Position numbers and translations under genes: made by a program | Assembly (NCBI RefSeq): GCF_910589235.1 | Contig: NC_060965.1 | Location: forward strand, 6,106,697-6,170,696 | Source of the DNA: Vespa crabro | Taxonomy: Eukaryota > Arthropoda > Insecta > Hymenoptera > Vespidae | DNA: 64,000 bases | Direction: 5' to 3' | The notes under the pieces: model-generated | Told to the model about the DNA's origin: nothing | What the model saw: the letters and a program-made list of their open reading frames with translations, nothing else | The model's database searches: none | Shown: piece by piece, positions 24,640 to 37,563 of the stretch | How the letters are laid out: every line of letters begins with the position of its first letter | Numbering within the stretch: position 1 is the first letter of the stretch

Positions 24640-27360
24640 ATCATTTCTTTAATTGTGCACGAAAAACCATATTAGAATAATTTTCAGAGACATAAGAATT
24701 GATATAAAAATGGGACAAAAAAAGAAAAAGTATCATAAAAACGATGATAATAATCTAATAAGATCATTGAAATGTATCAAAAAAAATCTGAGTGATCAAG
24801 AAGAACAAATTAACGTCTTAAAGCAAAAAGTATGTATAACCTATAACTGTGATGTTTTTCAGTTTACACTTTGCAGTAATTAGATCAAGTACCTATATTT
24901 AAGAGTGAACAAGTTTTCTCTCATAAATAATTGTCAGTTACATAATTTATTGATATAAAATAATTTATTTGATCGAGAACCAAAAGAACTGACAAGTTAA
25001 ATAATAATCTATAAAAATAATACTGACAGATGAACAGATTTCATAATAATATTATTATTATTTTTCTAAAAAAAAAAAAAACAAAAAAAAAGGACAATTA
25101 GATATTATCAGAACCTTGATATATTATTAAAATTTTCTATCAATGGTAGGTAGAAAGTACTCGTCAACGGAGTCATCAGATAGTGACAAGTCGTTAGATG
25201 AAAAATTGCACATAAAAGGATACTTTAATTTTATTCTGAGCAAATGTTAAAAAATTTACCCAATCCCAGTCAAAAAATAGCTAAAAAGACAGTGGGAAAG
25301 TCAGCTGGCTTACAATGGTCAACGAACGATTAAACACCAGCAGTAACTGCAGACTCTCAAATTAAAGATTAGCAGGTAACTGCAAATGGAGCTGAAAATT
25401 CAAGTGACAAAAAACTTCGGAGAAAACAGATCAAGGAACGGTGCCAAATAAATCAGAAGCAATTGGAAAACATTTGGATGGTGACAAGGAAAGAACATTA
25501 GCATTTCAAAGTGATTTATGCTTACGTTGGAAAGACGTTCTTAAAGAAGTACTTCGAATAGAGGAACGCGAATGATTTTTTAGAAAGTATCCAACTCTCG
25601 AAAATTGTTTAACGTTAGAACTTCAAAAAATGAATGCTTAAATAAAAGCGTCACTTTTAGAGCCAATCATAAATAAAGATAAAAGACTTGTAAAAAAACA
25701 GCAAAAGGTCTGCGCTTGCTTATCTGCCTTGGGATTATCTCAGATTTTTAACTTAATCGCAGATTTTTTCTAAAAGGAAATATTTCCGAGTTTTTTTCTG
25801 GAAATATTTACAGATGCGTCGCTAATGAGATGGGCAGCCCATTGTGATGGACAAAGCACAAATGGTTTTTGGAGTAAAGTCGATAAGGAGTCTCCAATTG
25901 ATCATCTTGAATTATTTGGATCTTTCTTCAATTTAAAATGTTTTGCAAATAATAGACGAAACTGAGATATTCTCTTACGGATTGATAATACAACACCGAT
26001 TGGCTGTATTAATCGTATGGGAGGTAATCAATTTAAAAGACTAAGCAATAGAGCAAAAGTAATCTGGAAATAATGTGGGGCAAGAAATATCTGAATATTA
26101 TACTCGTATGTTCAATTTAAAGAAAATAAGATTGCAGATCTTGTATCTAAGAGACTAAAGCCAGAGACCAAATACGAGTTAAGTCAGGAAGCATTTAGTA
26201 AAATATGTAGTAAATTTGCTAATCCGGAAATAGACTTGTTCGAGTAAACACATAGTGTAATAAATATATTTCGTGGAAGAAAGATCTGGATGCGATGACA
26301 GCTGTCGTATTCACTGTCAACTGGAGCTTATGGTTTTTGCTTTTTGTCCTCATCTCAAAAATCTTGAGAAAAATCTTAAGTGTGAATGATAGAGGGGCAA
26401 TCTTAGTTGGCCTTTTTAAATTTGATACACTCGTTATATAAATATGTTTAAATCAGAACCAACTATCTTTAAACCTAATAAACAATTATTATACCCTTCC
26501 AACGGGGGGAACTTTTATACTCTTTGATGGAGAGCTTTCTGTGATGGCAGGAATCTTATCCGACAAGCGTACAGAATAAGAGAAATGCCATCAAAGGCAT
26601 TAAAAGTAGCAATTCATTGTTAAGCGAACCATCAATAGATCAGTATGAAGGAACACTCATGAGGTGGTGGAGATTTTATTGTTTAATGCAGACAGATCCA
26701 TTTAACGCAGAAATTTCAAAAATACACGTTTAGTTCAATTGTGGCCCTGGTTTTGGGACCAGATATTGATTAAAATGCCACTATCAAACGATTTTGTAAA
26801 GACGCCTCCAAACTGAGGCTGGTACAACAGAAATACGACATAACGTGGGGTCCAGAAACAGTATTAAATTGTCTGAAGAAATGAGAAATTATCATTGGAA
26901 AAATTATCATTAAAGACAACCTGGCATTAACAACGGATCACAGAATTCAGGCTGTTTTCAATTGATATTAGAGACATAAACAACCTAGAGAATCAACTAG
27001 AAATAATTATTTCAACTCGACAAAAAATGTCCAAACACAATAAAAAAACAATCGTCCTTAGTACTACCGATTTTCAAAAATCTGCTTATATGCATATTTT
27101 ATGTCATAGAATAATATTTGACTTGTACAAGAGCATTAAAAGGGGAAAGAAATAAATTATTCATATCTTGGAAAAAACTGCATAAAGCAGTGATTTCTCA
27201 TATGTTAAGTCGACAGATAAAATCGATGTTAAAGGGCAACAGAAGAGATATAAATATATTTATAGCTGAATACATATGTAGAAATCAATTGAAAAAAATA
27301 AGAATAACAAATATGGATAACGATTTCGAAGAGCGGCTTGTCGCAAATGGGTGAGATTAG
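24640..27360 (+). mobile_element. Decayed DIRS-like tyrosine-recombinase retrotransposon, copy A
   Basis: Plus-strand fragments of a DIRS-type element, interrupted by many stops and frameshifts. Basic N-terminus starting MGQKKKKYHK (about 24,710) with a heptad-like helix; gag-like region (LRWKDVLKEV near 25,525, KYPTLENC near 25,588, QQKVCACLSALGL near 25,700); RNase H with FTDAS near 25,808, HLELFG, LRIDNTTP near 25,980 and KENKIADLVSKR near 26,120; connection segment NPEIDLFE near 26,225 and VMAGILSDKR near 26,540; then tyrosine-recombinase pieces near 26,620 (SEPSIDQYEGTLMRWW) and 27,118-27,300 (LFISWKKLHKAVISHMLSRQIK). The gag-like end (about 25,770) runs within about 40 bases into the RNase H, so the reverse transcriptase is deleted. 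The recombinase His-x-x-Arg box is degraded. Not mobile now. Element ends not resolved. Confidence 0.75.
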
Positions 27361-28229
27361 ATATCTTTATTAAGAAATTTTTTCTCATGGAGTATAGGAT
27401 ACTTACATTGATACTTACTAATTCATGTATCATAGCTTTATGTAGTTCTAGCATGTGTACATTCTCGTAACATATTATCAATATCGTTTATTAACGATAT
27501 CATTCGTACTTATTAATGTTTATGTTCTACGTTTCACGTAATATGAAAATGCAACCGAATAAAAACAAGAACGATTGGAAGAAGAGATCGAATTAACTTA
27601 ATTGCTTTTGTTTTATTGAATCTAATAATAGAAAACAGAAACAGAAAATTGAGATCGAGAAAAAGTTGAAAAAACTGACTGTACTAACAAAAAATGCTGA
27701 TCAAAATCTTAGTCGTTTCTGTCTTTTTACATCTATATCTATGCTTTTACATTTCCTATCTACCCTTTATAATACGTTTTCGTATCATTGAATTGCTAAT
27801 GAATCAAATTTTTAAAAAAGGCCTTATCTTACATTTATTTTATATATATGTTAAAATAGTTTTGCAACTTTAATATTATTAATAAATTTCTTATCTATTC
27901 GACCTTTGATTTATCACTGCATTATAATTTATAGTTGAATACTACGTTCAAAATATTCTTAATACATGATAATTACGCGAAATGTAATTTTACCATATTT
28001 ATTACCACATTATATTACTTAGTTATCAATATTTATAATAATTTGTCCACCAGCGAAATTGACAAATATATTATATAAGTCATGTATTATAATGATATAA
28101 ATACTTTATTTTAAACAGATTGGAAGTTTCTGTGCTTTGAGTACATGATTGAATTTAATGATAGAATTGATAAATTTTTTCTTAATTGTATTTTTCAAAT
28201 TCTTGTAATTTAATGGATATTTGTTCAAG
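27361..28229. other. Spacer between element copy A and P450 gene 2 promoter
   Basis: Near-identical to 36,570-37,448. Contains AT-rich sequence with no gene. The part from about 27,600 is also distantly similar to 20,330-20,560 upstream of gene 1. Confidence 0.55.
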
Positions 28230-28237
28230 TATATAAG
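28230..28237 (+). promoter_or_regulatory. Probable TATA box, P450 gene 2
   Basis: TATATAAG in a context (TTCAAG before, AGTAATATTCGATAAGAATT after) shared exactly with gene 3 and closely with gene 1. Transcription would start roughly 25-35 bases downstream. Confidence 0.5.
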
Positions 28238-28261
28238 AGTAATATTCGATAAGAATTATTT

Positions 28262-28345
28262 ATTCGTCTTGTAGATTTAACCGGAACATGAGAGATCTAA
28301 CAAGACTTAAACGTTGCTGAATGTCCTTTTTTCCGAGAGATTACG
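28262..28345 (+). other. Predicted 5' leader exon of P450 gene 2
   Basis: Start is approximate (set by the TATA box). The end is a strong donor ACG|GTAAGTG at 28,345/28,346, pairing with the acceptor CCCACAG ending at 29,025, a 680-base intron. It holds an upstream ORF of 10 codons (ATG 28,288 to TGA 28,320) and a second ATG at 28,321 whose frame, after splicing, overlaps the main start out of frame. Both could lower translation of gene 2. Inferred from sequence alone. Confidence 0.45.
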
Positions 28346-29028
28346 GTAAGTGTGTTGAAACGTGTTTGTTGTTTTTAATTATTTTGTTTCATTTGATTGT
28401 TATATACTATTTCAATGAATCGTTAATATTGTTTACATGTACGAATGCGTTCGCTAATAAATCAAATGAATAAAATAAAATGATTTGATTCATACATTTT
28501 AAAACTTTTCTTTGATTGTAGTAATTATATTAATCATTAAAAAACACGTAAGATATTTTAAATAATAGTATTAAAATGTATGAATTAATTAGAAAAATTT
28601 CATTCATATCATTATACTGTCATTTTAAAATTGTAGTAACATAACTGTGTCCTATTTTTATTAATCTAAAATGTTCGTCTCTACCGTTGAAATATGATAT
28701 ACTTTGTAAATGTGTTTCTAATCTTACAATATTTTCATTTTTGTGTTTGTCTATTAAATCTATTACAAATGCGAGAAAATTTATTATATTTTCATAACTT
28801 CTAATGAAAAAAATAAACGAACATATAGCATTATGGGAATATTAAAGTATAGCACTTATCTGTTATACAGCTTCTTTGCACATCTCAGCAATACAATAAT
28901 TATTTTTGTAGAGTGCTTGCTACATTTAACTAGGTAAATATATATAAGCAACGAAAATTTTCTCAAGTTTGTATAAAATAGTACATTCGAATGAGTTTAT
29001 TTAGTTAATTTTAATTTTCCCACAGATA

Positions 29029-31587
29029 ATGTTCCTTACGATTTCATTGTGTTCAATTTTCATTTTATTTCTACTGCATTGCTTTATACGATATGGAAGA
29101 GTGGGAAGAATTCTTCATAATATTCCGGGTCCAAATGCATATCCTATAATAGGAAATGTACATTATTTTTTACTTGACAATGGTAAGCTCTTTCGAAAGT
29201 AAAATTCTTTCAATTCGATGCATTTCTTACTTAATATAAAATTTATTATTTTATTTTAGAAAATAATCTTGCAAAACTTTGGGCAACAAATGCAAAATTT
29301 TATCCAATTTACAAATTATGGTCCTTCGGGTACTGGACAGTAACTTTGCTTCATCCGGATGATATTGAGGTAAATAATTTGGGAACAAAAAAAGAAAACG
29401 CATTATCTGTATCTCATTTCCTCTCTTTCTTTCTCTCTCTCCCTCTCTCTTTCCCATTCTCTCACAGCCTCTCTCTTTCTCATTCTCTCACTTCCTCTCT
29501 CTATCTCAGTCTCTCTTTCTTTCACTCTCTATCATTACCTCTCTCTATTTTCCACTCATTCCGAATGTTCAATATCAATATATTCTTATGAAACAGAGAA
29601 AATATAAAATAAATTAACCGCAGGTACTAGTGAGAAGCACTAAACATATTGAAAAAAGTCTACCTTACACGTTATTGAAACCTTGGCTGTCTACCGGATT
29701 GCTAACCAGTGGAGGTAATAGTTTGGACAAATAGAAATTCAGTAAACCTGCTTAATACTATTTAACGTTTTATGTTTCATTTGATAGGTGAGAAATGGCA
29801 AACACGTCGAAAGATATTGACACCAGCCTTTCATTTTAATATCCTGAAACATTTCGTTGTCACTTTAAACAATGAAGCACGGTATCTTATAACATCTTTA
29901 AAAGAGGAAGAAAAAGGAGGTTCTGTAGTTAAAGATTTACAAGAATTTATCAGTCAACATACACTTAACATAATATGCGGTTTGTGGTGTATCTTTTATT
30001 AATCATTGATATTTAACAAAGAAAAATTATTTTCAAATGCTCACTTGTAGAAGCAGCCCTTGGTACTTCTTTGAAGGAGAGGAGCGATTTAGAGTCTAAT
30101 TATCGTGATGCGGTTCGTAGTTTCAGCAATATCGTAGTTTTTAGGTGAATATTAATTCTTTTAATAGGAATAAATTCGATTGTCTTTTAGAAGGAAATAT
30201 ATCTAACAAAGAATTATCATTTATTAGATATAAGAGACCTTGGATCTATCCCAATATTATATTTGAATTTTCTTCATCTGGTCGATTGCAAAGGAAACTA
30301 TTGAAAACGTTGCACAGTTTTTCGAAAAAAGTATGTTACATAAATCATTTTATTATTAGTTAAATTAAACCATTCAGATCTTTGAAATTGTCATTTTTGT
30401 GTTAGATAATTTCCGAAAGGATACAATTTCACGAAGAAACTAATGGAAAATATTTGCATAATTATGAAGAAATGGATGAGAATGAAATCTCTTGTGAAGA
30501 ACGCGTGGAAAATAATAAAAGTATTTTCTCCACATTCTTTACTAATAAAAAATTATAATCACGATAAAATTATAATTCGAATTTTTCCGACACAGATCCG
30601 ACGTTCAAAAAGAAACTTGCTCTGCTTGATCTGCTTATAGCCGCTTGTGTGAAAGGAAATATGATCGATGTGGAAGGCATCCAAGAAGAAGTCGACACTT
30701 TCATGTTTGAGGTAAGTGCCAGTATATTAATATATTTAGACTAATTAGTGAAACTGAGGAAATAATCTTCGTAGGGTCATGATACTACTGCAGTGGCGTT
30801 GTGCTTTGCATTGAGTCTGTTTGCAAAACACAAAGATGTCCAGGTAATGTTTTCATCGCTAAAGAATTATTCAACATTTATCGATGAATATTCATTTGAT
30901 ATTTACCTTGAATAATTAATCATTTGTTCATGAATAGAAACGTATAAGAGACGAGGTTAACACGGTTATGCAAGAAAACTATAATTTGACGATTCCAATG
31001 CTTCAAGAATTTTCGTATTTAGAGAGATGTTTGAAAGAGTCACTTCGTTTATATCCAAGCGTTCATCTTATACTTCGTTATTTGACGGAGGATATGCAAC
31101 TAAGTATATAATATATTTATATATTAGATTCATCTTCGTTTGATCATTCAAATCAAGCAACTAAAAATATTAATTTTCAGAAAATTATTTAATCCCGGCT
31201 GGCACGATGTGTCACTTAAACATCTATAGCATCCACAGAAATCCAGAATATTGGCCAAATCCCGAAGTTTTTGATCCCGATAGATTCTTGCCAGAAAATT
31301 TAAAAAACCGTCATCCTTATTCCTATATCCCATTTAGTGCTGGACCAAGAAACTGTATCGGTAAGTAATGCAAAAAGATAAAAAAAAAATAGAATATAAA
31401 TAATTGAGTTATCTCTACTTTTGCAGGTCAAAGATTTGCAATGCTCGAGCTAAAAGTAATAGTAGCTTATATATTGCATAACTTTCATTTGGAACCGTTG
31501 AGTAATCTTGAGGATGTAAAAATGTTGGAAGATATTACGCTGCATTCGACCAAGCCCCTTCAAGTTAAATTTATACCAATAAAATAG
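29029..31587 (+). CDS. CYP4: CYP4-family cytochrome P450, gene 2 of 3
   Basis: Twelve exons with the same phases and lengths as gene 1: 29029-29182, 29260-29369, 29624-29714, 29788-29979, 30051-30144, 30228-30330, 30406-30520, 30596-30711, 30775-30843, 30938-31103, 31181-31360, 31427-31587; 516 residues. The same motifs are intact: IPGPN, C-helix WQTRR, GHDTT, ESLR, DPDRF and FSAGPRNCIG with the haem Cys. Probable ER monooxygenase as for gene 1. From exon 7 to early exon 12, introns included, it is almost identical to gene 3, while the end of exon 12 and the 3' flank match gene 1, so this gene is a mosaic. One difference from gene 3 in exon 8 is Thr for Met after the NP that begins it. A 5' UTR intron precedes the ATG (acceptor ends at 29,025). 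Confidence 0.9.
29405..29570. repeat. (TC)-rich tract in intron 2 of P450 gene 2
   Basis: Apparently base-for-base equal to the tract at 21,690-21,855 in gene 1, although the exons on both sides differ between the genes at several positions. Confidence 0.85.
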
Positions 31588-33859
31588 AATCTTCCTAGAA
31601 GTCATTTTCTTCAAAATGTACTCAGTGCATTTCTTGGTAATTTTTCGATAATGTCTGTCGAAAAGATAGATAGTTATAATCAACGTTGTACTTGATGTAC
31701 AGCTTAAAAATCCGTTGTGGTTCGAACATCAACTAACAACAAGTATTTCTTAGTCTTTATTTTATTGCATATATTCATAATTAATTATAAATTAATTGAA
31801 TGTTTCAAAAATTGCAGCGCCAACGAAACCATATATTAATATTATAAATAATGCATATAATAAGAAATAAATTTTTTATTATTTTATACTGTGTTTTTCA
31901 TCCAATTAAATCCATCTTGCTTGCAAGAAAGTTTTCCTTAATAACGAGTGATATTAATATTTGTTTATCAATATTTGTTGTAATCAAATAATAATTAATA
32001 TAAATTATAATATACCTTATGAATAATATTTTAATATATATTATATAATATATTAATATTCGACGCTAGCAACAAATAAATATATTAAACTATATTAAAA
32101 GAGAAAGAGAGAGATAAAATGAGAGGAATAGAGACAGGAGGAGGAGAGAGAAAAGTTATTACTGATGAAATAGAACTTCGATGAACGTAGTTGCCCTATT
32201 GTTGTTATTCTCGTTCTAAAAGAATTAAACAATCGATCGGACCAGTTTTAATGATAGATATGAATTAAAAAAATAGATGAAATAGAAAAGTAATCTTCAC
32301 ATTAAATAGTTAAGAGATTGTTCTTGAAGTGTGAAATAAATTTAGCGACGTAAAATGAAAAATCAAATTAAGTTAACATTAATAGAATTGAATGATAACG
32401 ATTCGAAAATATTTACCTATATGGTCTATATATGAGTCCTAAAAAATTACAGTTATGTAAATTACTGTTATGCGAATAAATATTAATGGAAGAAGAGTAG
32501 AAAAAAGAAACTGGGTGGCGGAAACTATAATTTCATCACTGGGAATGTTTCTATCAAAGATGTCTTTAACTTCGCGTGTAGATGTAACTGTCATTTTTTT
32601 TACGAGGATATCATATATGTATAAGTCACTCTAGTTATCATACTAGCCATTAATTCACGATTCAAAAATGTCCTTTCTCTCATTCTTTCTATCATTCTTT
32701 CCCCCACTTTATCTCTCTCTCTCTCACTCTCTTTCTCTCTTTCTCTCTCTTTCACTCACTCACTCTATCTTTCTATCTTTCACCGTTTCATTGAATTAAA
32801 AAGAATTGAATTTTTAATTAATAACATTTTATACATACCTACTTGTTATTTTTATATATTCTTTATAAATAAAATCATCGATATATTTGATTTTAACATG
32901 GATTTTAATTACTATCTCCAATTCTGATCGATGTCTGGTTACGTCTTAAAGACCATTGATATCTGCATGTTAAGTGTTGATTTATAAAAATACATTACCG
33001 TTATCCGTCAAGCATATTTATCGTGTATCTTACCAGATAAGTGTATTTAAAAAAGAAAAGTTCATGGAATATAAACATAGATATAAGAATATCAAGAGCC
33101 AAAATTTTCACGATTTAACACTATAAATCCAGTGTTATTTAAATCTAGAATCAATTATAATTTTTAACATGCATTTGTGCACGAATATATCAATATACAA
33201 GGCTAACATTCTTTTAATATTATCTATTATTCCTGGAGAATTATTCATTTCATGTTACAACGAATCAATGATCGAACGTGTTTTGTCTTAAGCAGTTATA
33301 TTTCTGAGAATAAGTGCGAATTCTGTAAATGTAGTATAATAATCTTTTTGTTTCATTGTTATATATTATTGCAAGTTTTCTTTAATATTGTTTACGTGTG
33401 AAGGTGTGTATTTTCTAATAAATCAAACTAATAAATGAAAGTGATTTAATTCTTATATTTTGGATTAAAGATAATGGTTGGATTGTTTTCAAATGATGTC
33501 GTCTTTGATGAACAATTAACTATTTCGACTTTGCGGGGACAACAGTTGTCGAATGTATAGTATATTTAGATATAAATAATGCCCAATATATGTGTATACA
33601 TATTGTAAAATGCATAAGAATTCGTCTTGTTTTGGTACAGAGAGAGAAGAAGATTTTCAGACCCACCTTTTATTCAAGTTTTAAACGCACTCTAGGTTTA
33701 CATAGTAGAATTTGCGATGGATGAAATTGTATTCCGCACCTCTTCGTCCGATCATTAGGTTGTACCCTTACTAAGTACAAATCTCATCACATTTTTAAAG
33801 ATAAACTTCTTTCCCGCCACGCCACCATTCCTTGTTGTATGGCGCTCGGTCGATAACAT
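31588..33859. other. Spacer after P450 gene 2
   Basis: The first 500 bases match the gene 1 flank. It then holds a GA-rich patch (32,100-32,155), a (TC)n-rich patch (32,695-32,790) and plain AT-rich DNA. The parts 32,110-32,855 and 32,935-33,720 have no counterpart after gene 1. Part of 33,300-33,450 resembles upstream P450 DNA (around 28,380-28,480), suggesting a leftover of an older unit boundary. No gene found. Confidence 0.5.
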
Positions 33860-36570
33860 CATTTCTTTAATTGTGCACGAAAAACCATATTAGAATAATT
33901 TTCAGAGACATAAGAATTGATATAAAAATGGGACACAAAAAGAAAAAGTATCATAAAAACGATGATAATAATCTAATAAGATCATTGAAATGTATCAAAA
34001 AAAATCTGAGTGATCAAGAAGAACAAATTAACGTCTTAAAGCAAAAAGTATGTATAACCTATAACTGTGATGTTTTTCAGTTTACACTTTGCAGTAATTA
34101 GATCAAGTACCTATATTTAAGAGTGAACAAGTTTTCTCTCATAAATAATTGTCAGTTACATAATTTATTGATATAAAATAATTTATTTGATCGAGAACCA
34201 AAAGAACTGACAAGTTAAATAATAATCTATAAAAATAATACTGACAGATGAACAGATTTCATAATAATATTATTATTATTTTTCTAAAAAAAAAAAAAAA
34301 ACAAAAAAAAAGGACAATTAGATATTATCAGAACCTTGATACATTATTAAAATTTTCTATCAATGGTAGGTAGAAAGTACTCGTCAACGGAGTCATCAGA
34401 TAGTGACAAGTCGTTAGATGAAAAATTGCACATAAAAGGATACTTTAATTTTATTCTGAGCAAATGTTAAAAAATTTACCCAATCCCAGTCAAAAAATAG
34501 CTAAAAAGACAGTGGGAAAGTCAGCTGGCTTACAATGGTCAACGAACGATTAAACACCAGCAGTAACTGCAGACTCTCAAATTAAAGATTAGCAGGTAAC
34601 TGCAAATGGAGCTGAAAATTCAAGTGACAAAAAACTTCGGAGAAAACAGATCAAGGAACGGTGCCAAATAAATCAGAAGCATTTGGAAAACATTTGGATG
34701 GTGACAAGGAAAGAACATTAGCATTTCAAAGTGATTTATGCTTACGTTGGAAAGACGTTCTTAAAGAAGTACTTCGAATAGAGGAACGCGAATGATTTTT
34801 TAGAAAGTATCCAACTTTCGAAAATTGTTTAACGTTAGAACTTCAAAAAATGAATGCTTAAATAAAAGCGTCACTTTTAGAGCTAATCATAAATAAAGAT
34901 AAAAGACTTGTAAAAAAACAGCAAAAGGTCTGCGCTTGCTTATCTGCCTTGGGATTATCGCAGATTTTTAACTTAATCGCAGATTTTTTCTAAAAGGAAA
35001 TATTTCCGAGTTTTTTTCTGGAAATATTTACAGATGCGTCGCTAATGAGATGGGCAGCCCATTGTGATGGACAAAGCACAAATGGTTTTTGGAATAAAGT
35101 CGATAAGGAGTCTCCAATTGATCATCTTGAATTATTTGGATCTTTCTTCAATTTAAAATGTTTTGCAAATAATAGACGAAACTGAGATATTCTCTTACGG
35201 ATTGATAATACAACACCGATTGGCTGTATTAATCCTATGGGAGGTAATCAATTTAAAAGACTAAGCAATAGACCAAAGTAATCTGGAAATAATGTGGGGC
35301 AAGAAATATCTGGATATTATACTCGTATGTTCAATTTAAAGAAAATAAGATTGCAGATCTTGTATCTAAGAGACTAAAGCCAGAGACCAAATACGAGTTA
35401 AGTCAGGAAGCATTTAGTAAAATATGTAGTAAATTTGCTAATCCGGAAATAGACTTGTTCGAGTAAACACATAGTGCAATAAATATATTTCGTGGAAGAA
35501 AGATCTGGATGCGATGACAGCTGTCGTATTCACTGTCAACTGGAGCTTATGGTTTTTGCTTTTTGTCCTCATCTCAAAAATCTTGAGAAAAATCTTAAGT
35601 TTGAATGATAGAGGGGCAATCTTAGTTGGCCTTTTTAAATTTGATACACTCGTTATATAAATATGTTTAAATCAGAACCAACTATCTTTAAACCTAATAA
35701 ACAATTATTATACCCTTCCAACGGGGGGAACTTTTATACTCTTTGATGGACAGCTTTCTGTGATGGCAGGAATCTTATCCGACAAGCGTACAGAATAAGA
35801 GAAATGCCATCAGAGGCATTAAAAGTAGCAATTCATTGTTAAGCGAACCATCAATAGATCAGTATGAAGGAACACTCATGAGGTGGTGGAGATTTTATTG
35901 TTTAATGCAGACAGATCCATTTATAGCAGAAATTTCAAAAATACACGTTTAGTTCAATTGTGGCCCTGGTTTTGGGACCAGATATTGATTAAAATGCCAC
36001 TATCAAACGATTTTGTAAAGACGCCTCCAAACTGAGGCTGGTACAACAGAAATACGACATAACGTGGGGTCCAGAAACAGTATTGAATTGTCTGAAAAAA
36101 TGAGAAATTATCATTGGAAAAATTATCATTAAAGACAACCTGGCATTAACAACGGATCACAGAATTCAGGCTGTTTTCAATTGATATTAGGGATATAAAC
36201 AAGCTAGAAAATCAACTGGAAATAATAATTTCAACTCGACAAAAAATGTCCAAACACAATAAAAAAACAATCGTCCTTAGTACTACCGATTTTCAAAAAT
36301 CTGCTTATATGCATATTTCATGTCATAGAATAATATTTGACTTGTACAAGAGCATTAAAAGGGGAAAGAAATAAATTATTCATATCTTGGAAAAAACTGC
36401 ATAAAGCAGTGATTTCTCATATGTTAAGTCGACAGATAAAATCGATGTTAAAGGGCAACAGAAGAGATATAAATATATTTATAGGTGAATACATATGTAG
36501 AAATCAATTGAAAAAAATAAGTAACAAATATGGATAACGATTTCGAAGAGCGGCTTGTCGCAAATGGGTG
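33860..36570 (+). mobile_element. Decayed DIRS-like retrotransposon, copy B
   Basis: Near-identical to copy A across its whole length and its flanks, with the same stops and the same reverse-transcriptase deletion. It was therefore duplicated with the P450 unit rather than inserted independently. A few differences were noticed: A-run length near 34,286, one missing base near 35,273, TTTATAGC for TTTAACGC near 35,920, and a short deletion near 36,522. Recognisable parts are the basic N-terminus (about 33,928), gag-like region (34,740-34,990), RNase H (about 35,030-35,400) and recombinase pieces (about 35,840-36,530). Confidence 0.75.
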
Positions 36571-37448
36571 AGATTAGATATCTTTATTAAGAAATTTTTT
36601 CTCATGGAGTATAGGATACTTACATTGATACTTACTAATTCATGTATCATAGCTTTATGTAGTTCTAGCATGTGTACATTCTCGTAACATATTATCAATA
36701 TCGTTTATTAACGATATCATTCGTACTTATTAATGTTTATGTTCTACGTTTCACGTAATATGAAAATGCAACCGAATAAAAACAAGAACGATTGGAAGAA
36801 GAGATCGAATTAACTTAATTGCTTTTGTTTTATTGAATCTAATAATAGAAAACAGAAACAGAAATTGAGATCGAGAAAAAGTTGAAAAAACTGACTGTAC
36901 TAACAAAAAATGCTGATCTAAATCTTAGTCGTTTCTGTCTTTTTACATCTATATCTATGCTTTTACATTTCCTATCTACCCTTTATAATACGTTTTCGTA
37001 TCATTGAATTGCTAATGAATCAAATTTTTAAAAAAGATCTCATCTTATATTTATATTATATATATTTTAAAATAGTTCTGCGACTTTGATATTATTGACA
37101 ATAAATTTCTTATCTATTCGACCTTTGATTTATCACTGCATTATAATTTATAGTTGAATACTACGTTCAAAATATTCTTAATACATGATAATTACGCGAA
37201 ATGTAATTTTACCATATTTATTACCACATTATATTATTTAGTTATCAATATTTATAATAATTTGCCCACCAGCGAAATTGACAAATATATTATATAAGTC
37301 ATGTATTATAATGATATAAATACTTTATTTTGAACAGATTGGAAGTTTCTGTGCTTTGAGTACATGATTGAATTTAATGATAGAATTGATAAATTTTTTC
37401 TTAATTGTATTTTTCAAATTCTTGTAATTTAATGGATATTTGTTCAAG
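36571..37448. other. Spacer between element copy B and P450 gene 3 promoter
   Basis: Paralogous to 27,361-28,229, with small indels. No gene or RNA was seen. Confidence 0.55.
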
Positions 37449-37456
37449 TATATAAG
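37449..37456 (+). promoter_or_regulatory. Probable TATA box, P450 gene 3
   Basis: TATATAAG in the same context as gene 2. The flanking 100 bases are almost identical between genes 2 and 3. Confidence 0.5.
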
Positions 37457-37480
37457 AGTAATATTCGATAAGAATTATTT

Positions 37481-37563
37481 ATTCGTCTTGTAGATTTAAC
37501 CGGAACAGAGAGATCTAATAAGACTTAAACGTTGCTGAATGTCCTTTTTTCCGAGAGATTACG
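37481..37563 (+). other. Predicted 5' leader exon of P450 gene 3
   Basis: Approximate start. It ends at the donor ACG|GTAAGTG (37,563/37,564); the acceptor CCCACAG ends at 38,278, so the intron is 715 bases. The first upstream ATG of gene 2 is destroyed here (GAACAGAG for GAACATGAG). The second ATG (37,539) joins in frame to the main coding sequence after splicing, because exon 1 here has five bases before its ATG rather than three. This could add ten residues (MSFFPRDYDI) to the N-terminus. Confidence 0.45.
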
